A DNA stretch of 45,562 nt. Origin: Thiotrichaceae bacterium (GTDB taxonomy: Bacteria > Pseudomonadota > Gammaproteobacteria > Thiotrichales > Thiotrichaceae). A program made the translations under genes and the position numbers. The stretch lies in the NCBI GenBank assembly GCA_026991755.1, contig JALXAX010000147.1, positions 1-45,562 of the forward strand. The letters are read 5' to 3'. The notes below the pieces were generated by a model, which saw nothing but the letters and a program-made list of their open reading frames with translations, had not been told where the DNA came from and searched no databases. Below, in pieces: positions 1 through 12,600 of the stretch (its first letter is position 1; the number at the start of each line of letters is the position of its first letter).

Positions 1-655
1 GACCTCCCCCTGAACCTCCCTGTCTATAGTCGCCAGAACTTTGCCCATTTGCTTCTATGCTGCCATCCAGCACTAAACTGTCGGCAACCAGTATCAGTAC
101 TCCTCCGCCCGGTGCTGCGGTATTGTAGCCTCTGCCACCACTTCCTGCTTGTACAGCTCGCTCATAACGCCCATAAGTACAATCTGCTGCAGTGTTGTTC
201 CTTTTGCCTCCATAACATGCATACCTATCCTGATCATTCCTGAAATCTGGACCCGCCCAGTAATCAGATGGATAACCCTTGCCGTTCAAGTCGATCTTCG
301 AAGCGCTATCAATAAACACTTCACCCGTAACATTCAATTCCAGACCGTAAAGCTTTTTATCTGTTGAATTTGCATTAGGCGTAGTTAATCTACCGCCATT
401 AACCAATCTGACATCCCCTGCAACCTTTATGCCTTCAGTGCCACTTAAGCTCAACGTCACACCATCAACAACCAGGTCTCCACCAATCACTAACTCATTG
501 ACGATAACGGTTGAAGTTCCTGCGCCATGCACTATAAAGTCACCGGTTGTGGTCAGGTTGTAACTAGAGTTAAAGCTGGCATTGTTCATTAAAACACTGG
601 TGGCAACGACATCACTAGTTAGGTTATTTATTGTTGTATCAGTCCAGCTTTCAGC
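1..655 (-). other. Glycine-rich, probably beta-helical segment of the giant protein (continues beyond window)
   Basis: Residues from about 11689 to the edge. Short strand repeats such as GGDLVVDGVTLSLSGTEGIK and AGDVRLVNGGRLTT are followed by GEVFIDSASKIDLNGKGYP, a tyrosine- and glycine-rich loop (CYGGKRNN, GGRGYNTAAPGGG), then VLILVADSLVLDGSIEANGQ and GGSGGG at the edge. The pattern of I/V-x-V-x-x-x-L-x-L-x-G-x-I-x-A-x-G followed by glycine clusters is common near the C-termini of giant bacterial surface proteins and suggests a parallel beta-helix. The downstream part is not visible. Confidence 0.6.
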
Positions 656-3600
656 AGTCACTTCTGTGGTTTGGAATATTAATTCACCCGTTGTGGCTTC
701 ATTATCATTGGTATCTATAGCTTTAACTTCTATGGTGAAGGAATCTTGAGCTACCAATACTCTATAATCATAGCGATAAGGCGCTTGAGTAACGGTTGCT
801 GCCACTTGACCATTAATAATGAAATCAACAGCGGTAACACGTCCGTTATCAGAAGCTGTGGCTTCAAGCCTTTGTATTTCGCCTCTTACAATGGCACTGG
901 TTTGGGTTGGTTTGGTTAATTCTACTGTGGGCAGGGTTACATCTGCTATTAGCACTTCATCATCAATACCATCAAACAATCCATCATCGTCTGTATCTGA
1001 ATCTTTTGGATCTGAACCTTGTGTTATTTCTGCACCATCCAGTAGACCATCATTATCATGATCCGAATCACCAGGATTGGTCTGGTATTCGAGGATTTCC
1101 TGAGTATTGGTTAAGCCATCATTATCGTAATCAGCCAGTGCGTCAGTGGCATCAATTGGGCTTAAGAAGGGATAAGCCGGACTTGCTTCAATATAGTCTG
1201 ACAAGCCATCTTCGTCTGTATCTGCTTTATCCGGGCTGCTGCCATGAATACTGATTTCTTGATAATCGGTTAAACCATCGTTATCTGTATCCGCTAGATG
1301 AGGATTGGCATTATTATCAATTTCGTCTTTATCATTGACTCGATCATTATCGGTATCAGCCAGAGTCGGGTCGGTATTGTGCTGATTTATTTCTGCGCCA
1401 TCGGACAAGCCGTCACCATCGGTATCCGCTAGGTTTGGTCTAGTTCCGTGCTCTTGTTCCTGAAGATTATTTAAGCCATCCTGATCATCATCATTGGCAG
1501 CTTCAGCCGTATTTTGTAGAGGGTTAAATCCAAATTTGACTTCAAATCCATCCAGTAGTCCATCGCCATCAGTATCGGCAATAAACGGATCCGTATGATA
1601 ACTAAACTCATAGATGTCTTTTAAGCCATCGTTATCACTGTCTACTAATGTTTTATCAACCATGTAGTGCAAAACATTGGGTGCGTAGATACTTGTGAAA
1701 GCATTACCTTTGTCCCAGTATTTCATGGTTGACAAATAAACATATCCATCTCCGTATGGGTAACTAATGGCTGTTATATCATCACTATAGCGCTCACCTT
1801 TATACATAAGCGGAGTCACATCAGCCGCTAAATCTGTTTTTTCAATATGAGCGCGTACTATGTGGGAAGCACTTAAAGGGTTTTCTGCCAGATTGCCTGC
1901 AGTGCCATCACCTATCATTGACCATTGGTTTAACGGTGTATTCGTAACACTGCTTGTATAATCACTTGAGGTCACAAACGTCGTTAATGGGTTCCCTGGA
2001 ATCACGGCAAGAGAGAGACCACTTGAAGCATCACGGTAAGGTGAGGACTCATGTAATACCAGCACTCCGCCCGCTGCTACAAAGCTTTCAATTTGTTGTG
2101 CCACATTGGTATAAGCACTTGCATATGGTCCAGCCTCACTAATAAAGCTATCAATCATCAATATATCAAAGGTTGATAGATCTATGCTGGAAGAGAGATT
2201 GATGCTTATCGCTTTATAGCCCGCGTTTTCGATAATCGTTTTCTGGTAATTAGCTTCACCTTCTGCTGGAGATGTGAGCACATTCGCCAGATTGAAGTAA
2301 CCCACTTTGACAACATTACGCTCCAGCACAATATCACCCAGATCCGTTGTACCACCCCAAACAGGTTCTACCGCTTGTGTGGTTATTGCTATCTGCTCAT
2401 TACCCAGTGAACCATTAACCGTCACGCTAATAGCGCCTGATATAACGGGTACTTGTGTAATAACGAAGCTGCCATCGTTTTGTACTTGTACGGTTTGGTT
2501 ATTGATACTGACAGTGGCATTGTCTACTGCTGCTTGACCCGCATTTATCACACGACCTATTACCGTAGTCTGTGGGTCATCAATCAGGGTAAATAGGTGT
2601 TCAGCCGATGAACCTTTGTTGTTATTCGTATCGGTTGCCAGAATTTCCAGACTCATCTGATTCGCATTTTCAGGTAGAGTCAGTTCAAAGCTATAAGGTG
2701 CTGTGGTTTTCACGGCTACCTGACTGCCATTAACCAGTAATTCTACTTTGGTTACACGACCGTTATCGCTCACACTGCTTTCTATTTGAATCGTCTGACC
2801 TTTAAGTAACGACTCACCTGCCACAGGTTTTATTAACGAAACACTCGGCAACTCGGCATCAGCGATAGTAGGCTGGGTATCTTCTGTATCACTAAGACCA
2901 TCACTATCACTATCTTGACTCAATGGATTGGTGCCTAGCTCATTGACTTCCTTGCCGTCATTTAAGCCATCATTATCAGAGTCAGCATCATTAATATTTG
3001 TACCTGCGGCAAGTTCTGACAGATTATTCAAACCATCATTATCATTATCCGCTGTTGCATCGCTTGCATCAGATGGGTTCAGGTTGTTGTCAATTTCAAT
3101 ATTGTCATTGATACCATCATTGTCTGTATCGGCTTTTAATGGATCTGATGCAGGGATATGCCCAACTTCAAAGCCATCCGTCAGTGAATCACCATCGGTA
3201 TCTTGTTTTAATGGATCGGTATGATAGGTATTGATTTCATTTCCATCCGATAAGCCGTCACCGTCAGTATCGTATTGAGTGGCATTGGTTCCTGCTTGTA
3301 GTTCTGCCAGATTGTTTAGACCATCATTATCAAGATCTTCCTCTGCATCGCTGATGCCATCACCATCGGTATCTGCCAATGCTGGGTTTAATCCTGCATT
3401 CGCTAATTCAAAAGCATTGTTTAGCCCATCATTATCAAAATCTGCATCCGCTTGGAATACTTGTAGTTTCGCTTTATTGCCAAGTTGTAATGGCTGATTA
3501 TTCCAGCTTCCCTGTAGCTCAAGAATGACTTCATCACCATCCACAACACTGTTGTTTTCACGTAGAGAGTAGTGTGGAATCGTGATTTTTCGTTGTGAGC

Positions 3601-6600
3601 TGGACCAGTTAAAGCTTTGCGCTTCAGTGCCAATAAGCGCTTTTGCATTACCTATTTGGTAATAAGAAATATCTGCTGCCAGACGTACATTCAATTGTTT
3701 TCTTTCACCTTCGAGTACCTGAATGGGATTATCCATATCAATCAGGGCATGAGGGGTACAGAAGGTAGCGCTTTGTGGCTCTACACTGTCATTACGTGCT
3801 ACCCCTGTTAACGTTGAGTCACTCGTGCTGTAGTCGTAGCACTGATGTAGTGCAAAGGCATTATCCGGAGTAAAGACCAATGCACGGGTATTTTCAAGTA
3901 CGGTATTTCCTGCAAATTCTGTGCCTTGGCTAGTAATAACAATAGAGGTACCCGTTCCTGTTTCGGCTACCGCTTCGTCATAAGTAAAGTTAGCTATCAG
4001 ATCGCGAGTAAATCCACCATGGACAGTAATATCCGTAATTTTAGGGGGTTGCTGGTTAAACTGAATATTAAAGACAGCAGTATGAGTGATACCCGAAAGT
4101 GCTTCTGGTACTGATGTTATGCTCAGTTGAACTTGTTCAAATTCAGCATTGGTAATGCGTAGCGTTGCTTTACCCTGGTTGAGGGTAATACTTGTATTCT
4201 CTGAAACATTATTGATTTGTGCTGAGCCGGTAACCGCTAGTGAAATAGTAGGGGCAGCATTTTCTCCATTATGTTGCAGCACCTGATTACCAAAACTATC
4301 TTGTAATAGCAGTTGTACCGATAACCCTGTTTTCTCTGCGGTAGCGACTGCATCGGTTGCTTGCGTTTGCCCCTGGGTATCCAGAAGCACTAATCGGGCT
4401 GGAGCGGCTGCCAGTAACTCAACCGGTAATTGCTCCCCATTGACCAGTCTACCTTGACCATTTTCATTATAAAGTGCAGTGATTGCTGTTGGCATTTGTG
4501 TCTCTAGCTGATAATCACCTGCCAGTGTTGTCGTTTGTAATTGAAGGTTTGCTTGTCCATTCACCAGTTGTATTTGACCACGCTCTAGCGTCTGGCCACC
4601 CACTTGTACTTGAGTAACTGACAAGTTATCCGTTGCACCATTAATACTGATAAAGCTGAAGCCTTGTGGAAGCACCATATGGAATGTGCTCGTACTGTCA
4701 TCAGTAACGGTATTGCGCTGGCTATCCTGTGAGCTGAGTGCCACATTCAAATGACTATTAACCTGCGTCGCCTCGAGTTTGTTAAAGATCAAACGAGAGA
4801 CTGCACCTGCAAGCAGGGTAATATCCATTTCAGCGCGTGCTACCAATGGGAAGTCTACTAATTCCGCACGTAACTGATAAAGCCTTGCGGTATGACCTGT
4901 ATCAATGCTACGACTGGCCTGTCCGCTAGTATCCGTTCGGCTTTCACCCTGATAATAGTTATACCCACTCACCGTATCACGCAAATACCAGCGTATTCTT
5001 TGGTTCTTGATCACACGTCCCGCTGTATCCAGCACTTCGATGCGGTAATTAGGATTATCCCCTACTTTAACCGATGCAGGATTATCGCTATCACTACCCT
5101 TAATATAACGAATCAGGTTAGGTGATTGTGTCAATGGAATCACTATTTCATCGCTAGTTGATTGTTGTCCCAGCGCATCAATGGCGACTATTTCCAGTCG
5201 GTATTCATCATTGGCTAAAGCTTGAAGAGGCAGACGGAAGTTATGTGTAAAGTTATCTTGACTCGCATAGCTTTGGGTAAAGCTGGCAAGTTCACGGCTT
5301 TGACCCGAAAGCTTTTCAATTATTTTAACAACCAGTCCTGTGGGTGCATCATCTACAGACGCAATACTGCCTAGTGCAAGACTAAGCGGACCGCCATAGA
5401 AACCCTGATCGGGCGCAGTAATAATTAACTGACTGATATCTGGAGCAGAATCCTGAGTAATCGTAATATCCCGGTTACGGATGGTTTCTTGCCCTTTATT
5501 ATCGGTTATTTTTATAAGCAGTGGCTGCGTTGTAGGCGCACTCAGCCTTTCTGTTCTTTGATCAATAATCGTAAAGCGACGGTTGCTTATGGATGTCTGA
5601 TTGCTGATATCATGATGTTGGGTAAAGCCATTCCAAATGAAATCTATAGATGTCAATAACACATCATCACTAGTGCTTAATATAACCTCAAACTGGCTTT
5701 GCTCACGGATGTTTTCAGGGACATCAAGCCTGCTAATCGTAGGATATTCGTCCGTCACCACAATGACACTGTAATTGACAACGGTTTCATTCCCTGCACG
5801 ATCAAACAGCGTTAATTGATACTGGTTCACACCTTCTTCGGGCGATAACTGTTCATAGGTTAACGTACCGGTATTAAAGGCAACGGCAACCACTTCACCA
5901 TTCAAAGTTAATATCGCACGTTGCAGATCACTGGAATTGTCAGTTAACTCGGCAACTAGTGTATAAGCATGACCTGCAATGACTTTTTGTTCACCCGCAT
6001 ACAATGCATCGCCTTGTAAGCTAATGCTTGCTTGTGGCGCTATCAAATCTTGATGGCGGTAGAATTTAACGGGTGTAGATTCAGCCGTATTGCCAAACAC
6101 ATCTACACCACGGGCTTTGACATAGTAACCACTATAGCTTTGATCCAGCGTTAGGTTGGCTCTATAAACAGGACCATAGTGGAAACTCACACGCTGCCAG
6201 GTTGCTGTATCTGATGTAGATTCAGCAATAAAGAACTCGACAATTTCCATCGGTTGATCACTGCCTACCACATGCGCAGTCACTTCCAGCGGCGAAGGTA
6301 ACCAACTGTGTTCAGGTGCTTCAACCACTATTTCAAAGCTGTTATTGACACTCTCTGAAGAACGTAAAGGGTGCTTATGGATTAATGATTCATAGATCGT
6401 TCCCGTCTCATGTTCTACTTGTATTTTTAGCTCAAAGTCCTGCCCATTGGGAAGCTCTTGTGGCACCACTAATGAGGGAGCTAAAGGTGCTTGATCAAAC
6501 CTAGCCACTACTTTGTTATTGATCATAAACCTTACAGATTGCACACCTGTTCTATCTAGTTCGGCTAGCAAACGTTGGTTTAGCTCATAATGCGCTCCTG

Positions 6601-9600
6601 CTATAGGCGTGTAAGGTGCAGCTGATGCGCTCAATGCAGCATAAGGGAGTTGTATTAATTGGATATTGTTAGAGCCAGAGGCTATAGCAATACGGTTTCC
6701 ATCTACACTGAGTGACGTAGGTTGATCAGCCAGGGGGAATGCCTGAATGTTTTCTAGAGCTTGCAAGGTAGAGGGGCTGTAAGCCAATAGCGCGTAGTCG
6801 GCTGGTTGTGTTACTACCCAAAGTAGGCCGTGCTGCAGACTAATTAACGTCGGTGTGTCTGACATACTCAATGTATCGACGGAATAATCATGTAGATTCA
6901 ATCGCTTGACTTCACCTGCTGCAAGATAGAACAAGTAATCACTATTCAGAGTGATCTGAGTTAAATCTGTACCTGTAAAGGTGCTAAGTTCGGTGACGGG
7001 GTGATCCTCTGAAGCCAGATTCACTAAATACAGGTGTCCTGCATCCGTTAACGCAACCAGTTGTTCGCCATAAGCGCTAATGGTACTAATCAGTTCATCA
7101 CTGACTTCAATGACTTGTTGCTGCGCAAAGTCAATGGTATTAATCAGATGTATATTGCCACCTGCTGACACGGCAAGTTTGTTTCCAGCTATGGCTATAT
7201 CACTGGCGTTAAGCTGTGCTAACAGCGTACTTGCTGATAAGGTTTGACGGTTTAGTGCATCAACCTTTTGGCTGTCTGGTCTGATAACAAAGAAGTGCTT
7301 TTCATTACTGACAACCCTTGAAACTTTGTCTGTAAAGGCTTGTTGTGGATAGTTTTTTTGCTGCCATGCAGTGCTATTTTCAGAGCTAGTATCGGATAAT
7401 ATCCATGCACCATAGTTATCAGATGCGGTAATGAGTTGCCCACCTTTTAGATCGACATCCAAAATATTGCCCTTAACACTTTCATTGCGTTTTTTGGCAT
7501 CATAAAGCGTAGTAAATGAAGTACCTCCCGTTAGACTTAAGCTCTTTCCTGCTGTGCCACCTAACCATAATTGTCCACCCGAAATGCTTGCGTTTACTGC
7601 GTTTTCACCAACAACAATAGACCATTCAGCGACCAGTTGCGTATGCTGTTTACTGGCAACATCAATTACCTGAATCGTCTCTTTGTCGCTTGACAGTGCT
7701 AATAATCGCCCCGTCAAGCTTATTAGTCGATCTGCGTTGATAGTGAGAGACTGTTTACTACCAGTCAGTGATTCGTCAAATCGCCATAAGTTACCTGAAA
7801 CTTCACTCACAAAAATTTCTTTTGTCTGAGCTTGTAGAGCCACCGCGGTAAAGCGATCATTAGTAATGACTTGTTTTTCAATGGCTCCTGTAGCGCTAAT
7901 CAAAAGAAGTTGGTTATGGGTTAAGACAAGGAAGTGATCACCATAAGCACGAATATCTATGATCGAATGATCCAACGTGATGGACTTCAGTGCACTGAGT
8001 TCTGTACCCCGTAGAGTTAATAATTCAAGTTGTTTATCTGCCCCCGTTAAGACGCGATCTGCTGTAGTCGCCATGTGTTCAACAATATAAGGCTCTGGTG
8101 TATGCCCGACCGTACGAAGGCTATTTTCTGTATCGAGTAAATAAAGTCCAAAGCCTTTGACTGCGACTAGCAGGTTACTTTGAGCATAAGCTAATGCACT
8201 GATGTTTGCTGCTAACTGGATTTGATCACCTGTTGCATTAGATAAGGTTTGACCTTTTGCAATCCAGTAACCACCCACATCTGCCAGCATCACATCAAAG
8301 GGCAAAGTGCTTGCATTAACGGGTAAGCTAAATGGATTAACCACATTAGCCTGCCATTGCTGTTGTTGCTGATTACCCAAACCGTCGCTATAACTGGCTA
8401 CTACCGTTATTGCCGTTACATTGGCGGGTAGTGTTATATCTATCCAGTCGCTTCCTGCAAACAATAAATTAGCATCCTGATCCAGTACTTGCAGGGCAAT
8501 TTGCGTATCCGTACTGTCATCCTTTATTGTCACTGCCAGATGTAGATTAGAATTAGCATAAACATGATCTGCCAACCCTGTTAATTCAAAACTGGCCTGA
8601 TTCAGACTAGGGGTTACGCGTAAATTAAGCGCTTCAATCGTGTAAGCGTAACTATCATCACTATAGGCACGTATATTGAGTGTGTAGACTTGCTGGGTTT
8701 GTACCTCAGGTAAACGAATGTTCCAAATGCCTTGTGAAGCGCTGCTTAAGGTCTGGATAATGGTATTTCCATTAATGTCATTAAGACTTAATGTGGCATA
8801 TTTAAAGCTATGTCCATCCGTTACATTCACCTGATACTGGAGGGCAACGCTTTCACCTTCCGTAATCAACTGATTGTTTTGCACACCTTCCAGCGTAATA
8901 GAAGCAAGCGAACTATTTTCTACGGGTTGTATCGTCGTAGACTGAGACCCAGCACCGATACGGGTGCTATATTGGGTATTTCCCTGTTGATTTAGCGTTA
9001 GCCAGTGATAAGCATTTCCAGCAACGGTGAGGACTGGCTTAACTGTTGTTGTCGATGTGCTATCAATCGTTAGATCGGTACTACCCGGTGTATTTTCTGC
9101 TGCAAACGATAGATGCACTGGAACAGAAGCCCCCGAAACAAGGCTTTGCTGGTCTTGAGGCCATGAGCTTTGCACCACATCAGACAGACTATAGCTATCA
9201 TCCAGCACAGTTTCAGTGCTTTGTTGACTGGCATGATCACGTGTATGCATTTTCAGACCATTGCCTAATGCATAATAGGGTATAAACCAGTTGTTGGTAG
9301 TAGACACCTCATTACTTAACTGCTTTCCTGGAAGTAACAAACCAGCGGTATTAGTAAAGTAAACATCCTGTTTTCCTAATGTCTGGTTGCCCGTAATAGC
9401 GCTCACTAATACACCAAACGGCGCTGTGGTTACATTGGCCGATGGCGTGGTAGCTTCATCAATGGTATTCACGGGGTAAGCTATAATACGGTCACCTTGA
9501 GTATCACTGTGAACGAAATACATTTCACCTGCGCCGACAGCCAGTTCTTTTATGTGGTGACTCATTGAACCTAGTAGTTCATTCTGCTGCCATGCTTGCC

Positions 9601-12600
9601 AGTACTTAAAGCCATCTTCCGCTTGCATACTTAGCCAGACTATCTCGCCATCACGTACACTGTTTTGCGGGGTGTTTTCAACGGTTAAGAGCTGCTGTTG
9701 TTCAACCCGTAAACTACTCCCATCGCGGGTTAGTTGATAATGACGGGTTTGGTTATCATTCCAGATATAAAGAGAATCACCTGCCAGATCAAAGCCACGG
9801 TTATCAATACTGTTTTCCAGAGCAAGTGTTGTTTCTTGTAAAGCTGGAAGCTCTCCATTACCCATACTGAGCAATGATAAACCTGCCGTTGTCATCACTG
9901 CCAAACGCTCTGCATCAACTTGTGTTTGAATAATATCGGCTGCTATAGCATGACCTGCCACAGGTATGAGCTGACCTGAATGATAATAGTAAGCACTGAT
10001 AAGCTGACCATGAGCAACAAACAACGTATTACCCGAGCCACCCAGCACATCACCCAGGAGACGTTGTTCTACATAGGTTGAGAACCCTCCATTCTGTAAT
10101 GGCCAATAACGTAACCAGTCTTCTCCATTGCGACGGATTTGTGCTACTAAACCACTACCTGTGTAGCTAAGGTGGCGTACTGAACCACTGCTTTGATCAT
10201 CAAGAACCGTTTGTACATTACGAACCCGATAACCATCAAGGTGATGATTCTCGACCCAGTACAACCCATTTGTTAACCCTGCAATCGTTGTAAGGTGAGC
10301 AATTTCATAACGACTATCGTCTACTTGATAATCAACAATCTTGCTAGTACCTAGATAAGGGATTTTTTGTATTGTTTTGCTTGCCACTTTTTCATGGCCC
10401 GAACGGTCTTTTAGCGTTGCAACCACCTGTAAGTTATCACCATTACTCAGTGTCGTTATACGATGACGATTATCACTACGCTCACTCGCCATTGCATAAC
10501 TGGAAATTACACCTGTATCAACAGGGTCTGTAATCGCAACGGTGGATGATGCATCAAAGTCCGTCATACTTTCAGGCTTATTCGCATCAATCCATAACTC
10601 GGTGCCTGAGAGTATTTTTGTAGGTGGCAATAAGGTCAGTGACACTTCTTCAGTAATGCCATTGTCAACAACCACATTGAGATAAAGCTGGCTACTCAAC
10701 GTACTACCGTTTGAGTCAGTTTCTACCCTGGCCACTACAACTTTATTTTCAGCAACCACTGGCAAGGTAATATCGACATCAACTATATCGGCTGCATCCG
10801 CAGCACGATTCACTACCATAGGTTGAGGGTTATCCACATGATTCTTATCTGCGCCAATATCAAGATAAACCGTAGCAGTCGTCAAACTTTGCATATTCAA
10901 ACGCAATTTTATAGTTTCACCTGCCTGGAACTGTTCACCGTTGGCTGGACTTAGAATGTCCAAATCAGGCACAACATCTTGAGCATCATAAGGATGCACC
11001 GTTATCGTATTGATAGCGCTTTGTAGGCCATTAAGATCGGTTGCCCTTGCATGAATTATTTGATCAGGCGCATTCTCATCCGTCGGGATAGTAAAGCTAA
11101 AACGAGAAGGATCAGCCAAATGCTGGCAGGCATTACTATCTACAAAAGGATCACTGTTATTACTACTGTTTAAACACAGTTCTACATAGTCCACACCAAA
11201 GCGGTCAAAGCTGCGTAACAAGACATCTACTTTGCCACCACGTGGTAGATATTCGCCATCACGCGGAGTAACTATATTCAGTGTCGGTACTGTGCTGTCT
11301 GCATGTAGGGTATAGCTTTGATTAAAGCGTAAATAGCTTTGTTGCTGTGCTACATTCGAACTACCCGAACCGCCCGAACCACCATAACCAATACGCAAAG
11401 AAACAGGAATGACAGGACTACTCATATCTGCTAGACGCGGGTTGGTATAGTCAAATACTACTTGTTTAAAATCAGCATCATAACTAGCTGTCTGCCATGG
11501 GCCATCCTGCACTCTGATTTGCGTTGAATGGATAAGACTCAAATCACCTGTCAGATTGAAGATGAGACGAGAGCTGTCTAACTCTTCTACAGAAGCAGGG
11601 TCGGTAAGGAAGCCTGGTTTTTCAGCCGTGTCTGATAGCTCAATATTGACATCCGTTACGCTGGCGCTAAAACTGCGTTCAGTCAGGCTGACTCCATCAT
11701 TAACCCGAATTAACAAGCTAATACTTTGATAGTCTTCAGCAATACTTAAATCAAAGCTACCTGCCTTAATAGCCGTCCAGTTGGTACGATAGGTTTGACC
11801 ACCATCGGTTGAGAGACGGTATTGATAGCTAAGTTTCTCGCTATCGACCATATTATCATTGGCAGTAATAGTTAAAGGATAGATATTTCCACGCGTAAAC
11901 CCTGTAGACAGGGTTACCGCCTCACCCGCACTGCTAAGCTGAATACTGTCATAATCTGGCGCTAATAAGTCACTGGTTTTATAGATAGAGGTATAGACAC
12001 CCGCAACGGTAACACCATTATCCAGAACGGAATTACCCTGTAAATCTTGTAAGCCCGTGACAGTAACGGCATATTCCGCATTGTTTTCCAGACTTGCACC
12101 GGGTTTTAGAATTAGCCGTAAACGATTATCAAAGCTTTCTAATGCTTCAAAACGCTGACTAATATCTTCTGTTTCAGCGCTGTTACCATAACCATGCTCG
12201 TAATCACGGAATGTTTTTATCACACTAAAGCCCGTTGCCTTAAGGGGTTCAGAACCCTGAAGTACTAATGGCTGGTTTAATTTAAGCGAACTTATAACGC
12301 TCACAACAGGTGCTGTGTCATCAATCGCTGTCAGTAATTGCTCCGCACTAGATGCGATGATCTCCCCCGTTAGGCTACGCACTAGAACCACTTCATATTT
12401 CTGCCCTGCTATAGTCGCTGGTGTGGTAAAGAGAATTTGGTTACCGCTGAATAAAGTGTCAACCTGATTACCCGTATTAGGTTGAATGCCTTGATTACTA
12501 GCAAAGAAATGTACATCAATACCTGATGACAAGCCTTGAGCGGTCACCACAATTCCATCACCTCCTGCATCACTCACAAAGGTAACCCCTTGAGCATTAG

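Noticed and set aside
950-3460. Short near-repeated DNA words in the TSP3 arrays that resemble a CRISPR or a satellite
   Set aside because: Spacing is irregular (about 50-110 bp), the repeats are degenerate and the frame is coding; they are codons for D-x-D-x-D-G units.
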